Counted from the stretch's first letter, positions 49,770-59,658 are shown. The stretch: DNA of 64,000 nt from Flavobacterium branchiophilum NBRC 15030 = ATCC 35035 (GCF_002217205.1 NZ_MUGT01000047.1:42870-106869), one strand, 5' to 3'. The notes: generated by a model from the letters alone, not told the origin. Translations and numbers: made by a program.

Positions 49770-50894
49770 ATGAAACAAAAAGTGAAAAAAATAGGGTATT
49801 TATTAGCTTTAGCAATCATTTTTTCTTGTAAGGAAAACACAAGTGAAAAAGAAATAATTGTTAATGATGGATTAATAAAAGTTACAAAACAACAATTTGA
49901 GTCAGCAAAAATGATCATCAGTACTCCTACAGAGCAAGACTTTGATGTTGTTGTAAAAACATCAGGAAGAATTGATGTTCCGCCACAAAATAGATCTAAA
50001 ATAACTACATTTATTGGAGGATATGTTAAAAAAACCCAACTTTTAGTTGGAGATAAAGTGGTGAAAGGGCAAGCATTGATTACCCTTTCAAGCACAGAGT
50101 ATTTAGACATTCAAAAAGAGTTTTTGGAAATTTCTGAACAAATTCAATATTTAAAATCAGAATATGATAGGCAAAAAACGCTATTTGACGAAAAAATTAC
50201 TTCTCAAAAAAATTATTTAAAAGCAGAAAGTGATTACAAAAAGGCAAAAGGAATGTATCAAAGTCTTAAAGCTAAATTAACCATGTTGCATATCAATCCA
50301 CAACAGGTTCAAAACGGAAAATTAACCTCAGAAATCACTATTTATGCTCCAATAACTGGTGATGTAACTATTGTTAATGCAAATGTTGGCCAATTTGTAG
50401 CCCCTTCGGATGTGATGATTGAAATAATTAATAACAATGATTTGCATGTAGAATTGAACGTTTTTGAAAAAGACATCCTCAAAATAAAAGCCAATCAAGC
50501 CATTTGGTTTCAAGTACCCGAAGCATCAAAAGAATTTTTCAAAGGGAGTGTGCATTTGATTGGAAAATCTATAGAAGGTCCTGATAGAACTATAAATGTG
50601 CACGGTCATTTAGACGACAAATTGAAACAAAAATTATTAACCGGAATGTTTGTTGAAGCACAAATTGTTGTCGATGCTCAAAAAGGATTAGCGGTGGCAA
50701 AAGAAGCCGTAATCAATGAGAATAATAAAAATTATGTACTTTTACTAAAAAATAGTAAAACAAATTACGAATTTCAAAAAGTATCTGTGCAAATTGGTGC
50801 TAAAAATGATAAATATATAGAAATAATTCCTAACGCATTACTTAGCAAATCATCTAAAATATTGACAACAGGTGTATTTGATGTGATCGAATAA
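49770..50894 (+). CDS. RND efflux periplasmic adaptor subunit (CusB-like)
   Basis: A 374-residue lipoprotein of the membrane fusion type. The lipobox is LALAIIFSCKEN (Cys near residue 22). The biotinyl-lipoyl half motifs are seen as GGYVKKTQLLVGDKVVKGQA and ITIYAPITGDVTIVNANVGQ, separated by a helical hairpin (LEISEQIQYLKSEYDRQKTL). The beta-barrel domain follows (VHLIGKSIEGPDRTINVHGH). Its ATG directly follows the TAA of the pump gene, so the two are coupled. It links the inner and outer membrane parts of the exporter encoded just upstream. Confidence 0.92.
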   Translation: MKQKVKKIGYLLALAIIFSCKENTSEKEIIVNDGLIKVTKQQFESAKMIISTPTEQDFDVVVKTSGRIDVPPQNRSKITTFIGGYVKKTQLLVGDKVVKGQALITLSSTEYLDIQKEFLEISEQIQYLKSEYDRQKTLFDEKITSQKNYLKAESDYKKAKGMYQSLKAKLTMLHINPQQVQNGKLTSEITIYAPITGDVTIVNANVGQFVAPSDVMIEIINNNDLHVELNVFEKDILKIKANQAIWFQVPEASKEFFKGSVHLIGKSIEGPDRTINVHGHLDDKLKQKLLTGMFVEAQIVVDAQKGLAVAKEAVINENNKNYVLLLKNSKTNYEFQKVSVQIGAKNDKYIEIIPNALLSKSSKILTTGVFDVIE

Positions 50895-50902
50895 AAAACA
50901 AA

Positions 50903-52021
50903 ATGAATATAAATAAACTTAAAGATCAGTTACAAACAGAAGTAGATACTGCTTTTTTATATACCAGTATTGCAACTATTCAAAACGACGAAAACTTAAA
51001 AAAAGTATTATTAAGTTTGGCCAAAATAGAAGAGGGACATGCCAATCATCTTTTGACAAAAATCAAATTGACACATCCAGAGGTATCTATGCCTGCAGAA
51101 TCTGGAAGAGCAAAAATACAATTAAAAGTAGGTAAAATATTTGGATATAGTTCTATTATTACTAATTTGTCTAGTATTGAAAAACAATTTGCTGAAAATA
51201 CTATAAAAAATAAAATCAAATCTGGAGAAAAATTAACAGGGTTTGAACACAATCATTTGAATATCATTGAGGCCATCAATCAAAATGAAGCCTTAAATGT
51301 GTCGGGCGGATTTTTATCAAAATTTGAAAGCAGACACAAATCTGTTGGTGGCAATGCCTTGCGGGCTGCCGTTTTGGGATCCAACGATGGATTGGTTTCC
51401 AATATGAGTTTGGTAATGGGAGTGGCAGGGGCAGCTGTTTCAAATAATTCTATTTTACTTACAGGTTGTGCGGGTTTGCTTGCAGGGGCTATTTCGATGG
51501 CACTAGGAGAATGGTTGTCTGTTCAAAGTTCTAGAGAGTTGAATATGAGACAAATAGAGTTAGAAATGGAAGAATTGGAAGCCTCACCCGAAGAAGAGAA
51601 AAAAGAATTAGTATTGTTGTATCAAGCAAAGGGCATGTCATTATACGAGGCACAAAAACTAGCCGACAAAGCATTTGAAAACTCCGAAACGGCTCTTGAT
51701 GCCATAATTACTGAGGAATTAGGCATAGACAAAGAAGAACTTGGAGGGTCGGCTTGGGAGGCGGCAATTGCCTCCTTCCTTTTATTTGCTATTGGTGCTA
51801 TAATTCCGTTATATCCTTTTATGATTTTTGAAGGTAAATCTGCTATTTTATTAAGTATTGCAAGTAGTATTGTAGGTCTTTTTGGAATTGGAGCCTCTAT
51901 AACTTTATTGACAGGCAAAAATATTTGGTTTTCTGGATTCAGACAAGTTGGTTTTGGTCTGGCCGCTGCTGCTATAACTTATGGCATTGGATCTTTAATT
52001 GGAGTTTCGTTGGCGGGTTAG
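50903..52021 (+). CDS. Ferritin-like domain fused to VIT1/CCC1 transporter (MbfA-like)
   Basis: A 372-residue fusion. Residues 1-145 look like a rubrerythrin/ferritin-type helical bundle with iron ligands such as Glu-13 (LQTEVDTAFLY) and AKIEEGHANHLL (E-E-x-H). Residues about 150-372 are a VIT1/CCC1 domain with ALRAAVLGSNDGLVSNMSLV, the conserved AISMALGEWLSVQSSREL and the carboxylate-rich helix that binds metal. This is the plan of MbfA-type proteins, which export iron to protect against iron overload and peroxide. It begins 8 bp after the adaptor gene and so belongs to the metal efflux operon, consistent with iron or manganese as one exported ion. Confidence 0.88.
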   Translation: MNINKLKDQLQTEVDTAFLYTSIATIQNDENLKKVLLSLAKIEEGHANHLLTKIKLTHPEVSMPAESGRAKIQLKVGKIFGYSSIITNLSSIEKQFAENTIKNKIKSGEKLTGFEHNHLNIIEAINQNEALNVSGGFLSKFESRHKSVGGNALRAAVLGSNDGLVSNMSLVMGVAGAAVSNNSILLTGCAGLLAGAISMALGEWLSVQSSRELNMRQIELEMEELEASPEEEKKELVLLYQAKGMSLYEAQKLADKAFENSETALDAIITEELGIDKEELGGSAWEAAIASFLLFAIGAIIPLYPFMIFEGKSAILLSIASSIVGLFGIGASITLLTGKNIWFSGFRQVGFGLAAAAITYGIGSLIGVSLAG

Positions 52022-52121
52022 TATTTTTTTAAAAAAGTTTTCAAATTTTGATATTACTTTCAAATTTTGTATTATATTTATACCAAATTTTTTAGTTTTT
52101 TATTAATTAAATTTATATATT

Positions 52122-52562
52122 ATGAATGAAGCCCATTTACATTTAGTCATCAATCATTTTCCAATCATTGGCCCTATTTTGGGGTTTGGAATACTATTAA
52201 TAGGTATTTTTTTAAAAAATAATACTCTAAAAAATACAGCATACATCATTTTTATTGTATCCTCTTTGTTTGGAATAGCAAGTATGTCCACTGGCGAAGA
52301 AGCAGAAGAATTGGTTGAAAAATTGCCTAATATTGGTCATGAAATCATACATGAGCACGAAGAAATTGCTGAAAAATTAGCACTTACTTTGAATATATTG
52401 GGATTGGTAGCTATTTTTGGTTTATTTCTTAATTTGAAAAACCATGTTAGAGCCCATATCATAAGTTATATTGCAGCAGTTTTAGGGATAATTGGAATTG
52501 CCATTGCAACCCAAGTTGGTACTACGGGTGGTGCAATTCGACACATTGAATTAAGAAAATAA
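52122..52562 (+). CDS. DUF2231-like small membrane protein
   Basis: A 146-residue protein with four predicted helices. The N terminus HLHLVINHFPIIGPILGFG has the His-x-His and HFP pattern of DUF2231 proteins, and STGEEAEELVEKLPNIGHEI lies between helices 2 and 3, with further His residues (HEIIHEHEEIAEKL). The histidines could bind heme or metal. Together with the preceding metal-export genes this fits a metal- or heme-related role, but that is inference. It is 100 bp behind the VIT1 gene and may have a separate start of transcription. Confidence 0.65.
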   Translation: MNEAHLHLVINHFPIIGPILGFGILLIGIFLKNNTLKNTAYIIFIVSSLFGIASMSTGEEAEELVEKLPNIGHEIIHEHEEIAEKLALTLNILGLVAIFGLFLNLKNHVRAHIISYIAAVLGIIGIAIATQVGTTGGAIRHIELRK

Positions 52563-52601
52563 ATACAAAAATTTATCATTTTTTAACTTAATAGTATATT
52601 T

Positions 52602-53390
52602 TTAAAAACCTCTCTGCCTTTTAGCTTCAAAAATCAAAATGGCAGCTGCCACAGATACATTCATGGAATCAATTGCTCCTTGCATTGGAATACAAATGTT
52701 TTGCTTTGCCGCTAAACGCCATTCGGCTGTAAGCCCTGTTGCTTCTGTACCAACAACGAGTGCGGTAGGTAGGGTATAATTTTCGGTATGATAACTGGTA
52801 GCATCCTGCAATGTAGCCCCATAAATGGCAATATTATGTGTATACAAATAGTCGATAATTTCAGAAGTACTTGCAGTTGCTATTTGATTTGTAAATAAAC
52901 AGCCCACACTTGATCTTATTATATTAGGATTATACATATCCGATTTTGGATTGGCAATAATAACTGCGTCTAAATTGGCAGCATCGGCGGTTCGAAGTAA
53001 TGCTCCAATATTTCCTGGTTTTTCTGGCGATTCTGCCACTAAAATTAAAGGATTTTTTGAAAGATTTAATTCAGAAAGCAACATTTTTTTGGTTTTTGCC
53101 ACCGCAATAATGCCTTCTGTACTGTCTCTATAAGCTAATTTTTGATAAATTTCTTTGTTTATTTCAATGATTTGATCCTCGGTTTTTATCACGTTTTTGT
53201 AGGATTCCATGGAAACCAATTCGGGTACAAATAAAAGATTTTCTATTTGATAACCACCTTTTATAGCTAATTCAATTTCTCTTTTACCTTCAATCAAAAA
53301 CAAACCTGTTTGTCTCCTACTTTTGGCTTTTTCTTGTAATAAAACCAACGATTTGATATAACTATTGTGTATAGAAGTAATTTTTTTCAT
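52602..53390 (-). CDS. TrmH/SpoU family RNA 2'-O-methyltransferase
   Basis: A 262-residue SPOUT enzyme. The N-terminal substrate-binding domain (RQTGLFLIEGKREIELAIKG) is of the TrmH 'SpoU_sub_bind' type. The trefoil knot contains the three family motifs: PGNIGALLRTADAANLDAVI (motif 1, N-G/A-R), VVGTEATGLTAEWR (motif 2, GxExxG) and CIPMQGAIDSMNVSVAAAIL (motif 3, S-x-N-V). It methylates the 2'-OH of a ribose in rRNA or tRNA; which one cannot be told. It appears to be a single gene, convergent with the DUF2231-like gene. Confidence 0.93.
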   Translation of the reverse strand: MKKITSIHNSYIKSLVLLQEKAKSRRQTGLFLIEGKREIELAIKGGYQIENLLFVPELVSMESYKNVIKTEDQIIEINKEIYQKLAYRDSTEGIIAVAKTKKMLLSELNLSKNPLILVAESPEKPGNIGALLRTADAANLDAVIIANPKSDMYNPNIIRSSVGCLFTNQIATASTSEIIDYLYTHNIAIYGATLQDATSYHTENYTLPTALVVGTEATGLTAEWRLAAKQNICIPMQGAIDSMNVSVAAAILIFEAKRQRGF

Positions 53391-53478
53391 AAATATATTA
53401 ATTTTTTTATAAGTTATATCTTGTAATATTATTAGGGGTAATTGTTTAGCCAGTTGCGTTTATATTTGTTTTACTGCT

Positions 53479-54807
53479 TTATAATATGCCTCTTGATTTG
53501 ATTTCAAGATATTTGTTGATGGTATCTAAAGTTACATTTTCTGGAGACGTTAGCAAAGCATGGATGCCATATTTTTTTAATTCATTGACAATTAATTTTT
53601 TTTCAAAAGCAAATTTTTCTGCAATTACTTTATCATAAACTTCTTGTATATTTTTTGATTTTTTATGTATTAAATTATTTAACTCTGTATTATTAAAAAA
53701 TACAACTACTAACAAGTGGTTTTTGGCAATTCCTTTTAAATATGGCATTTGACGGTGCAAGCCTTCTAAAGTTTCAAAATTGGTATATAAAACTATCAAA
53801 CTTCTTTGGTTAATTTTTGTCTTAATATCCACATACAACCTACCAAAATCACTTTCAAAAAAATCTGTTTTGATGTTGTATAAGGTTTCCAAAATTTGAT
53901 TCATTTGCGAGCCTCTTCGTTCCGCAAAAACCCTATTTTCTACTTTTTTTGAAAACGTAAACATTCCTGCCTTATCTTGTTTTTTCAAAATTACGTTTGA
54001 TAATACCAAAGTGGCATTGATGGCATAATCTAATAAACTTAAGCCATTAAAAGGCATTTTCATAACCCTTCCTTTGTCTATTACCATATATACTGTTTGC
54101 GATTTTTCGTCTTGAAATTGATTGACCATCAAAGCATTTTTTTTGGCTGTGGCCTTCCAATTTAATGTTCTAATGTCGTCTCCAGTTACATATTCTTTTA
54201 TTTGTTCAAACTCCATTGAATGACCAATTTTTCTTATTTTTTTAATTCCATATTGAAATAAATTATTCGAAAATGCTATCAAATCATATTTCCTTAATTG
54301 AATATATGATGGGTATGTAGGCACTATTTTATCTGAATCAAAAACAAATTTTCTTGAAATCAATCGCAAAGGGGAACTTACATATACATTCAAATGTCCA
54401 AAATGGTAAGCCCCTCTTTCTGTTGGTCTTAAAAAATATTTGATATTAAGGTCTTTTGCATGTTTTATTTTTTTATTTATTTCAAAATCTCTAATTTGAA
54501 ATTGAAATGGAATTTCGTCAATTATTTTAGTATGTATTGTAAATGAATATTTATTTTTAATAGTAATAACTATCTCATTTTCATCGCCATTTGATAGTTT
54601 TTCAGGAATACTTCTATGGGCGTTTATTCCCGTAATGCTGTATAAAAGTATGCCGTCTATGACAACACATGTTATTACCGCAATTACAATTATCCATGTT
54701 GCTCTATATAATGCTGGAAAAATAAATGACAATACAAAAATGCTTATAATAACTAATATTATATAAAAAAATAAATTATTTATATAGGTTTTTTTGAAAA
54801 AATTCAT
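53479..54807 (-). CDS. DUF58 domain protein (MoxR-associated)
   Basis: A 442-residue protein with two N-terminal membrane helices (about residues 9-50) and a soluble C-terminal region. The DUF58 signature is seen in EYVTGDDIRTLNWKATAKKN (G-D-D-I-R-x-I/L-x-W), followed by a VWA-like fold (VYMVIDKGRVMKMPFNGLSL). DUF58 proteins are partners of MoxR AAA+ ATPases in assembly or maturation of protein complexes; the exact target is unknown. It lies 11 bp after the MoxR gene. Confidence 0.9.
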   Translation of the reverse strand: MNFFKKTYINNLFFYIILVIISIFVLSFIFPALYRATWIIVIAVITCVVIDGILLYSITGINAHRSIPEKLSNGDENEIVITIKNKYSFTIHTKIIDEIPFQFQIRDFEINKKIKHAKDLNIKYFLRPTERGAYHFGHLNVYVSSPLRLISRKFVFDSDKIVPTYPSYIQLRKYDLIAFSNNLFQYGIKKIRKIGHSMEFEQIKEYVTGDDIRTLNWKATAKKNALMVNQFQDEKSQTVYMVIDKGRVMKMPFNGLSLLDYAINATLVLSNVILKKQDKAGMFTFSKKVENRVFAERRGSQMNQILETLYNIKTDFFESDFGRLYVDIKTKINQRSLIVLYTNFETLEGLHRQMPYLKGIAKNHLLVVVFFNNTELNNLIHKKSKNIQEVYDKVIAEKFAFEKKLIVNELKKYGIHALLTSPENVTLDTINKYLEIKSRGIL

Positions 54808-54818
54808 ATAATGGCTGA

Positions 54819-55805
54819 TTATCTTGGAATTTCGATACTTTCAATGATTTGTTTAATAATTGCTATGCTAGTTATTCCTTCCATTTCTCGTTCTGGTGCC
54901 ACAATTACACGATGTTGCAAAACGGGAACAGCGGCTTCCTTAATATCTTCGGGCGTTACAAAGTCTCTGCCTCGTATTGCTGCAAAGCCTTTAGCAGCAT
55001 TTAAAATAGCGATAGAAGCCCGTGGCGAGGCTCCTAAATATAATAATGCATTCTGACGGGTATTGATTACAATTTGTGCGATATAGGAAATAAGTTGATT
55101 TTCTACAATTATTTTTTTTACCAAATGCTGGTATTCCATGATGTTGGAATGGGACAATATAGACTGTATATTGGCCAATTTGTTTTTATCTTGAAGCAAA
55201 TGTTCCTTCTGAACAATAGCAATTTCTTGTTCTAAATTAGGATAATGAACCGCAATTTTAAACAAAAACCGATCCAATTGTGCCTCTGGAAGCCGATAAG
55301 TTCCTTCTTGCTCTATTGGATTTTGCGTAGCAATAACTAAAAATGGGGCCTCCAATTGGTATTCGTTTCCATCTATCGTTATTTGCCTTTCTTCCATTAC
55401 TTCAAACAAAGCGGCTTGTGTTTTGGCAGGGGCTCTATTAATTTCGTCTATCAAAACCAAATTAGAAAAAATAGGGCCTTTTTTAAATTCAAAAACCGAT
55501 TTTTTCAAGTCAAATACAGAGGTGCCTAGTATATCAGACGGCATTAAATCTGGTGTAAATTGTATTCTACTAAAATGGATATTCAATGTTTTGGCTAATA
55601 ATTTGGCTGTAATCGTTTTTGCAACTCCAGGCACTCCTTCTAACAACACATGACCGTTAGACAAAATGGCAACCAACAATTGATCAATCATTTTTTCTTG
55701 CCCCACAATGACGCTGCCAATTTCTGCTTTTATGGCTTGGATACTGTCTAATAACGGACTTAAATTAATTCTAGATTCAAAATTGACGTTTTCAATATTT
55801 TCCAT
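54819..55805 (-). CDS. MoxR family AAA+ ATPase
   Basis: A 328-residue AAA+ protein. Walker A is EGVPGVAKTITAKLLA, Walker B is LIDEINRAPAKTQAALFEVM with the characteristic MEERQ that follows, sensor 1 is ATQNPIEQEGTYRLPEAQLD, and the lid domain has the arginine finger region (GASPRASIAILNAAKGFAAI). MoxR ATPases act as chaperones that help metal- or cofactor-insertion or maturation of membrane complexes. It sits between DUF4350 (22 bp away) and DUF58, in the common order of this gene set. Confidence 0.95.
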   Translation of the reverse strand: MENIENVNFESRINLSPLLDSIQAIKAEIGSVIVGQEKMIDQLLVAILSNGHVLLEGVPGVAKTITAKLLAKTLNIHFSRIQFTPDLMPSDILGTSVFDLKKSVFEFKKGPIFSNLVLIDEINRAPAKTQAALFEVMEERQITIDGNEYQLEAPFLVIATQNPIEQEGTYRLPEAQLDRFLFKIAVHYPNLEQEIAIVQKEHLLQDKNKLANIQSILSHSNIMEYQHLVKKIIVENQLISYIAQIVINTRQNALLYLGASPRASIAILNAAKGFAAIRGRDFVTPEDIKEAAVPVLQHRVIVAPEREMEGITSIAIIKQIIESIEIPR

Positions 55806-55827
55806 TGTTTATCATTTTTAATTTTGT

Positions 55828-57018
55828 TTATATAATTTTTTCTATTGCTTGATCTAATGCTATCAAATCATCTTGTGTAGCATTTCGGTTTGTTTGGTTA
55901 AATTGCTGTATTAAAAACACTACTTTTTCAATATCAACCAAGTTTTTATTTGATTTTTGATGTAATTTTTTTATGAAATGTTCATCTAAATGGGTGGTGT
56001 CAATCAAAAATTCGGTTCGGATTCTTTCTAAGAAATAAATTATTTTTTTGTCAAAAATATAATTAATATCTCCTTCTTGAAAATACAAATTTCCAATGGT
56101 TTGTGTAAATTCTATAGTAGTATTTGTAAGTGGTTCTAGTATTGGAATGCTACGTTGCCTGCGTTTTGAATTGAAAATAACAAATAAAAGTAAACCAATC
56201 CATACAAAATACCATGCCCATTGAAGTGCGGGTTTGCTTAATATAAATCGCATGGGCGATGACGAAATGCTCGTTCGTTTTTGGTTTTTTGTATGCCAAT
56301 ATATTGTTGATTTTGGAATATAGGAAAGCACTTTTTCTGAATATTCATAGTTGTTATTTTTTAATAAATAAAAATTAGTAAATGAAATGGGTAAAGAATG
56401 TAATAAAAACTGACCTTTACCAAAAGGCACTTTGATGTAGTTTACTCTTGTGCTATCGCCCGATTGGTATCCTAAAACCAACGTATTCAATGTATCAATT
56501 TTAGAAAAATAATAATTTCCTGATCCTTCTGCTATGGCATATTTTACCGAACTTACATTAGGATTGGCCATCCAAGTACTGTTTTTTTCATGAAAATCTT
56601 GTTTTAATTCCACATGTAAAGTGTCCAATATTGTTTTAGGAAACACTTTATGGCTTAAAAAAACAGTATGACCCTCTTTTACAAATTGCAATAATGATTT
56701 ACATGATTCTGTATCATAATCAGAATAATTTTTAATATAAATATAGGTTCCCGAAATAGTATATTTTGCAACTTTGCTGGATTCTGATTCATGTTTTGAA
56801 AAAAACTCGTAAGGGGTTTCGGTTACTTTTTCGACCTTTTGATCCTTAAAAAACCCAACTATTTCTTTGTCAAATACATATAATCCATAAGGAATTTTGT
56901 CATCAGTATCATAGCTTGCTGTCCAATCAATTGGTTTAGGAATATTACTATCTATAATTATAATACCTACAATAATGATTAGCAAAAGTCCAAAATATAT
57001 TTTAAAAGTATTACTCAT
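55828..57018 (-). CDS. DUF4350 domain protein
   Basis: A 396-residue protein with a hydrophobic N-terminal helix (LLLIIIVGIIIID) and a second helix near residue 270 (WAWYFVWIGLLLFVIF). Between them lies a glutamine-amidotransferase-like DUF4350 domain (IPYGLYVFDKEIVG, LLQFVKEGHTVFLSHKVFP and FGKGQFLLHSLPISFTNFYL). The last 110 residues are helical and cytoplasmic. The family is always found with MoxR/DUF58/DUF4129 partners and its function is unknown. It overlaps the DUF4129 gene by 8 bp. Confidence 0.85.
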   Translation of the reverse strand: MSNTFKIYFGLLLIIIVGIIIIDSNIPKPIDWTASYDTDDKIPYGLYVFDKEIVGFFKDQKVEKVTETPYEFFSKHESESSKVAKYTISGTYIYIKNYSDYDTESCKSLLQFVKEGHTVFLSHKVFPKTILDTLHVELKQDFHEKNSTWMANPNVSSVKYAIAEGSGNYYFSKIDTLNTLVLGYQSGDSTRVNYIKVPFGKGQFLLHSLPISFTNFYLLKNNNYEYSEKVLSYIPKSTIYWHTKNQKRTSISSSPMRFILSKPALQWAWYFVWIGLLLFVIFNSKRRQRSIPILEPLTNTTIEFTQTIGNLYFQEGDINYIFDKKIIYFLERIRTEFLIDTTHLDEHFIKKLHQKSNKNLVDIEKVVFLIQQFNQTNRNATQDDLIALDQAIEKII

Positions 57019-57763
57019 TTTTAAATTCTTTTAGGGCTTTTTTAAATGTATGAATAGCTTGTTCATACGTATAATCGGTTATTTCAAATTCGCCATACCA
57101 AATATTGTTGTACAAATAAGATAAGTAAGAAAAATCATTTTTATGTTTGGTAGATTTCAATTCATAAATATAATCTGAATTGGTTTTTTCTTTGTCCCAT
57201 TCAATTAATTTTTGGTCTGATAATGTTTGCAATAACCACAAATAATAATATCTGATCGTCAATCGATTGGATTTGTTTTTTATGGCTTTTTGAATCAATT
57301 TTTCAAAGTCAATTTCATGGATATTTTGTGTAAACATTTCTTGCTGTATTACTTTTTGTTCAGAATTTTTTCCAAAAATCCATTGAGCTTCTTTATTTAA
57401 AAATGATTTAACAATCATATACACCACAAAAATGATTAATATTATAGATAAAATTCTTAATATAATATCAATTGTAGCATAATTTAGGACTGAATGTTGA
57501 TTATGGTTGCTACCTCCAAATAATTCATGCAGCCAATTTATAAATTTATCCCAAATATTTTTTTCAGAAGATTCATTTTCATAAATAAATTCCTTGTCTG
57601 TATATTCTTGTTTAAATAATGGTTTATATTGACGTGTGTTTGTATGTGCAGTATCAATTTGTATTGGATTTGTTTTTAAATTTTTTGAAAAAACCAATCC
57701 AAAATTCAAAACCAATAAAAAAATCGATGTTATTTTTAATAATTTATTCAAAATCAGTACCAA
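57011..57763 (-). CDS. DUF4129 domain protein
   Basis: A 250-residue protein with an N-terminal signal-type segment (ITSIFLLVLNFGLVFS), one membrane helix near residues 100-120 (IIDIILRILSIILIIFVVYM) and a cytoplasmic DUF4129 domain at the C terminus: NRLTIRYYYLWLLQTLSDQK, TNSDYIYELK and LYNNIWYGEFEITDYTYEQA. This is the transglutaminase-associated tail module, here without a transglutaminase. It overlaps both neighbours (8 bp with DUF4350, 20 bp with the membrane protein), so the set is tightly coupled. Confidence 0.85.
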   Translation of the reverse strand: MVLILNKLLKITSIFLLVLNFGLVFSKNLKTNPIQIDTAHTNTRQYKPLFKQEYTDKEFIYENESSEKNIWDKFINWLHELFGGSNHNQHSVLNYATIDIILRILSIILIIFVVYMIVKSFLNKEAQWIFGKNSEQKVIQQEMFTQNIHEIDFEKLIQKAIKNKSNRLTIRYYYLWLLQTLSDQKLIEWDKEKTNSDYIYELKSTKHKNDFSYLSYLYNNIWYGEFEITDYTYEQAIHTFKKALKEFKNE

Positions 57764-58694
57764 TTAAATCAATTTGACTAGTTACGTTGTGTGCTTCATT
57801 CATTTCTTTATGACTATAAAATATCAAACTTTGTTGAATAAATATAAAATTTTGAAATATTATACTTAATAAAAATGAAAGTATGATAATGACTGTAAAT
57901 ATAATAGAAATAATAGAAAATAAATCATTTTTGGGATTATTTTCAATATTTTCTAAAGAAAACATCATCCAAACTACCGTAATTAAATAGGGTATCATAG
58001 TAATAAATCCTTGAATGGTTTGTACTAAAAATATAGTGGTAAGAGTAGATCCGATTATTGGCCAAAATTGCGACCTCACCGTGGTTAAAGCGTTGTTTAA
58101 TGATTCAAAAAATGTGCAATCATCTACAATATATTCATGATAACTAATTGAAATCCACGACATAAATGCGGGTAGCATAATAAACAATAATGGAATTCCA
58201 ATTATAATAAAACACAGCAATATCAATATTCCAAATAAGATAAAACCTAAAGGCATGATGATAAATATAATACCTAAAGTAAATTTTATCATTTTAAAGG
58301 TTTGTTCTTTTATCGCTTTGATAATGGATTTTGCAGAAATTTCCTTTTCATTATTTTGATTTAAAAGTTCTAAATATATAATTGGAAAAGTATAATTGAC
58401 TATTGATAAAAAGAGTGTTAAAATGATAAAAATAGCCAATACACTAAAAAATAATGGAGCATTATTCTGAAAATAGTCATTTATTACACTAGGACTTTCA
58501 CCTGTATTCATGGATTTCATGATGATTTCCATATAAAATTTAGATAAAAAATACAAAGTAAATACTAATATTATTATAAAAATACCATTAATTTTTATAA
58601 AATTACTAAAATAATTTTTACCATATATTTTAAAAAATGATATATTGTCGGAAATATAATCATTAAAGTTACGTTTTTTGTATAGTTGAAACAT
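57744..58694 (-). CDS. Multi-pass membrane protein of the MoxR gene set
   Basis: A 316-residue membrane protein with about six helices (for example FIIILVFTLYFLSKF near residue 38, FFSVLAIFIILTLFLSIVNY near 88, IFIIMPLGFILFGILILLC near 143, and two near the C terminus). Conserved-looking loop motifs include AFMSWISISYHEYIVDDCTF. I do not recognise a domain name, although the position between DUF4129 and SpoIIM is constant in flavobacteria as far as I remember. It overlaps the DUF4129 gene by 20 bp and the SpoIIM gene by 26 bp. Confidence 0.7.
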   Translation of the reverse strand: MFQLYKKRNFNDYISDNISFFKIYGKNYFSNFIKINGIFIIILVFTLYFLSKFYMEIIMKSMNTGESPSVINDYFQNNAPLFFSVLAIFIILTLFLSIVNYTFPIIYLELLNQNNEKEISAKSIIKAIKEQTFKMIKFTLGIIFIIMPLGFILFGILILLCFIIIGIPLLFIMLPAFMSWISISYHEYIVDDCTFFESLNNALTTVRSQFWPIIGSTLTTIFLVQTIQGFITMIPYLITVVWMMFSLENIENNPKNDLFSIISIIFTVIIILSFLLSIIFQNFIFIQQSLIFYSHKEMNEAHNVTSQIDLIGTDFE

Positions 58695-59658
58695 TTTTTT
58701 TATGTATTTGTTTGTTAATAATTATTGGATAGATCAAATAATAATAGGTAATAATGAACAATGTTGAAATAATAATAAAAAAACCTAAACTCATGGGCAT
58801 TTCTAGTGCATATCTTGTAATAAAACCTTCCAAAAAACCCGCCGCAATTGTAAAAGGCATGGTACTAATCAGGATTTTGATGCTGTTTTTTAAACCAATT
58901 TTGAAAGCGTTCATTCTAGAATAGGTTTGAGGAAACAATATGGATGCCCCTAAAATGTAGCCTGCAGCCGTTTCTATAACTATGGCAAAAATTTCCATAG
59001 CTCCATGTATCCAAATGCCTCGAACGCTTTTAATAAAAACACCTTGCTGAACAAAAAAATATTGAAAAGATCCGAGCATGATGGCGTTATTTAACGAGTA
59101 ATAAAAGGTTCCTAAACCGCCAAAAATGCCAAAAATATAACAACACATTCCTACATATAAGTTGTTGATGGTAATACCAATAAAACTACCCCAATTGCTA
59201 CCAGATTTGTAAATAGCCACTGGATTTCCTTTTTTAATGTTTTCTAAAGTGGTATTAACATACTCATCACCTAATATTAAACGTACAAAATTTGGATCAT
59301 ATTTGGCAGATACTACGCCTATAAAAGTGGTAATCATAAAGGTAGTAAATGCAAAATAAATGTAATACCGATACTGATAACACAACAACGGAACTTCTGT
59401 TTTAAAAAAATATACCAATCTGTTTTGCTCTGTTCGCTTGGTTTTATAAATTTTTTGATAAATTTGCGAAGCCAAATAATTGATGTACAAAACCGTCTTA
59501 CTTTTTGGGTAATAGGTTTGAGCATAAGCTAAGTCATTCATAATTTGAATGTACAAACTAGCCATTTCATCAGGATTTTTTTTAATTTTACCAAAAATAG
59601 CTTGCTCAAAATCAAGCCATTTTTCTTTATTTTGTTTAATAAATGCAATCTCTCTCAT
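58669..59658 (-). CDS. Stage II sporulation protein M (SpoIIM/DUF95) family protein
   Basis: A 329-residue membrane protein. The soluble N-terminal domain (MREIAFIKQNKEKWLDFEQA and ASLYIQIMNDLAYAQTYYPK) is followed by five or six helices. The DUF95 core is visible: FIGITINNLYVGMCCYIFGI, GLGTFYYSLNNAIMLGSFQ and the WIHGAMEIFAIVIETAAGYI segment with the conserved HG-xxE. Despite the name, homologues in non-spore formers belong to the MoxR/DUF58 set and are thought to shape or anchor membrane complexes. It is divergent from the RDD gene, 21 bp between starts. Confidence 0.88.
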   Translation of the reverse strand: MREIAFIKQNKEKWLDFEQAIFGKIKKNPDEMASLYIQIMNDLAYAQTYYPKSKTVLYINYLASQIYQKIYKTKRTEQNRLVYFFKTEVPLLCYQYRYYIYFAFTTFMITTFIGVVSAKYDPNFVRLILGDEYVNTTLENIKKGNPVAIYKSGSNWGSFIGITINNLYVGMCCYIFGIFGGLGTFYYSLNNAIMLGSFQYFFVQQGVFIKSVRGIWIHGAMEIFAIVIETAAGYILGASILFPQTYSRMNAFKIGLKNSIKILISTMPFTIAAGFLEGFITRYALEMPMSLGFFIIISTLFIITYYYLIYPIIINKQIHKKNVSTIQKT

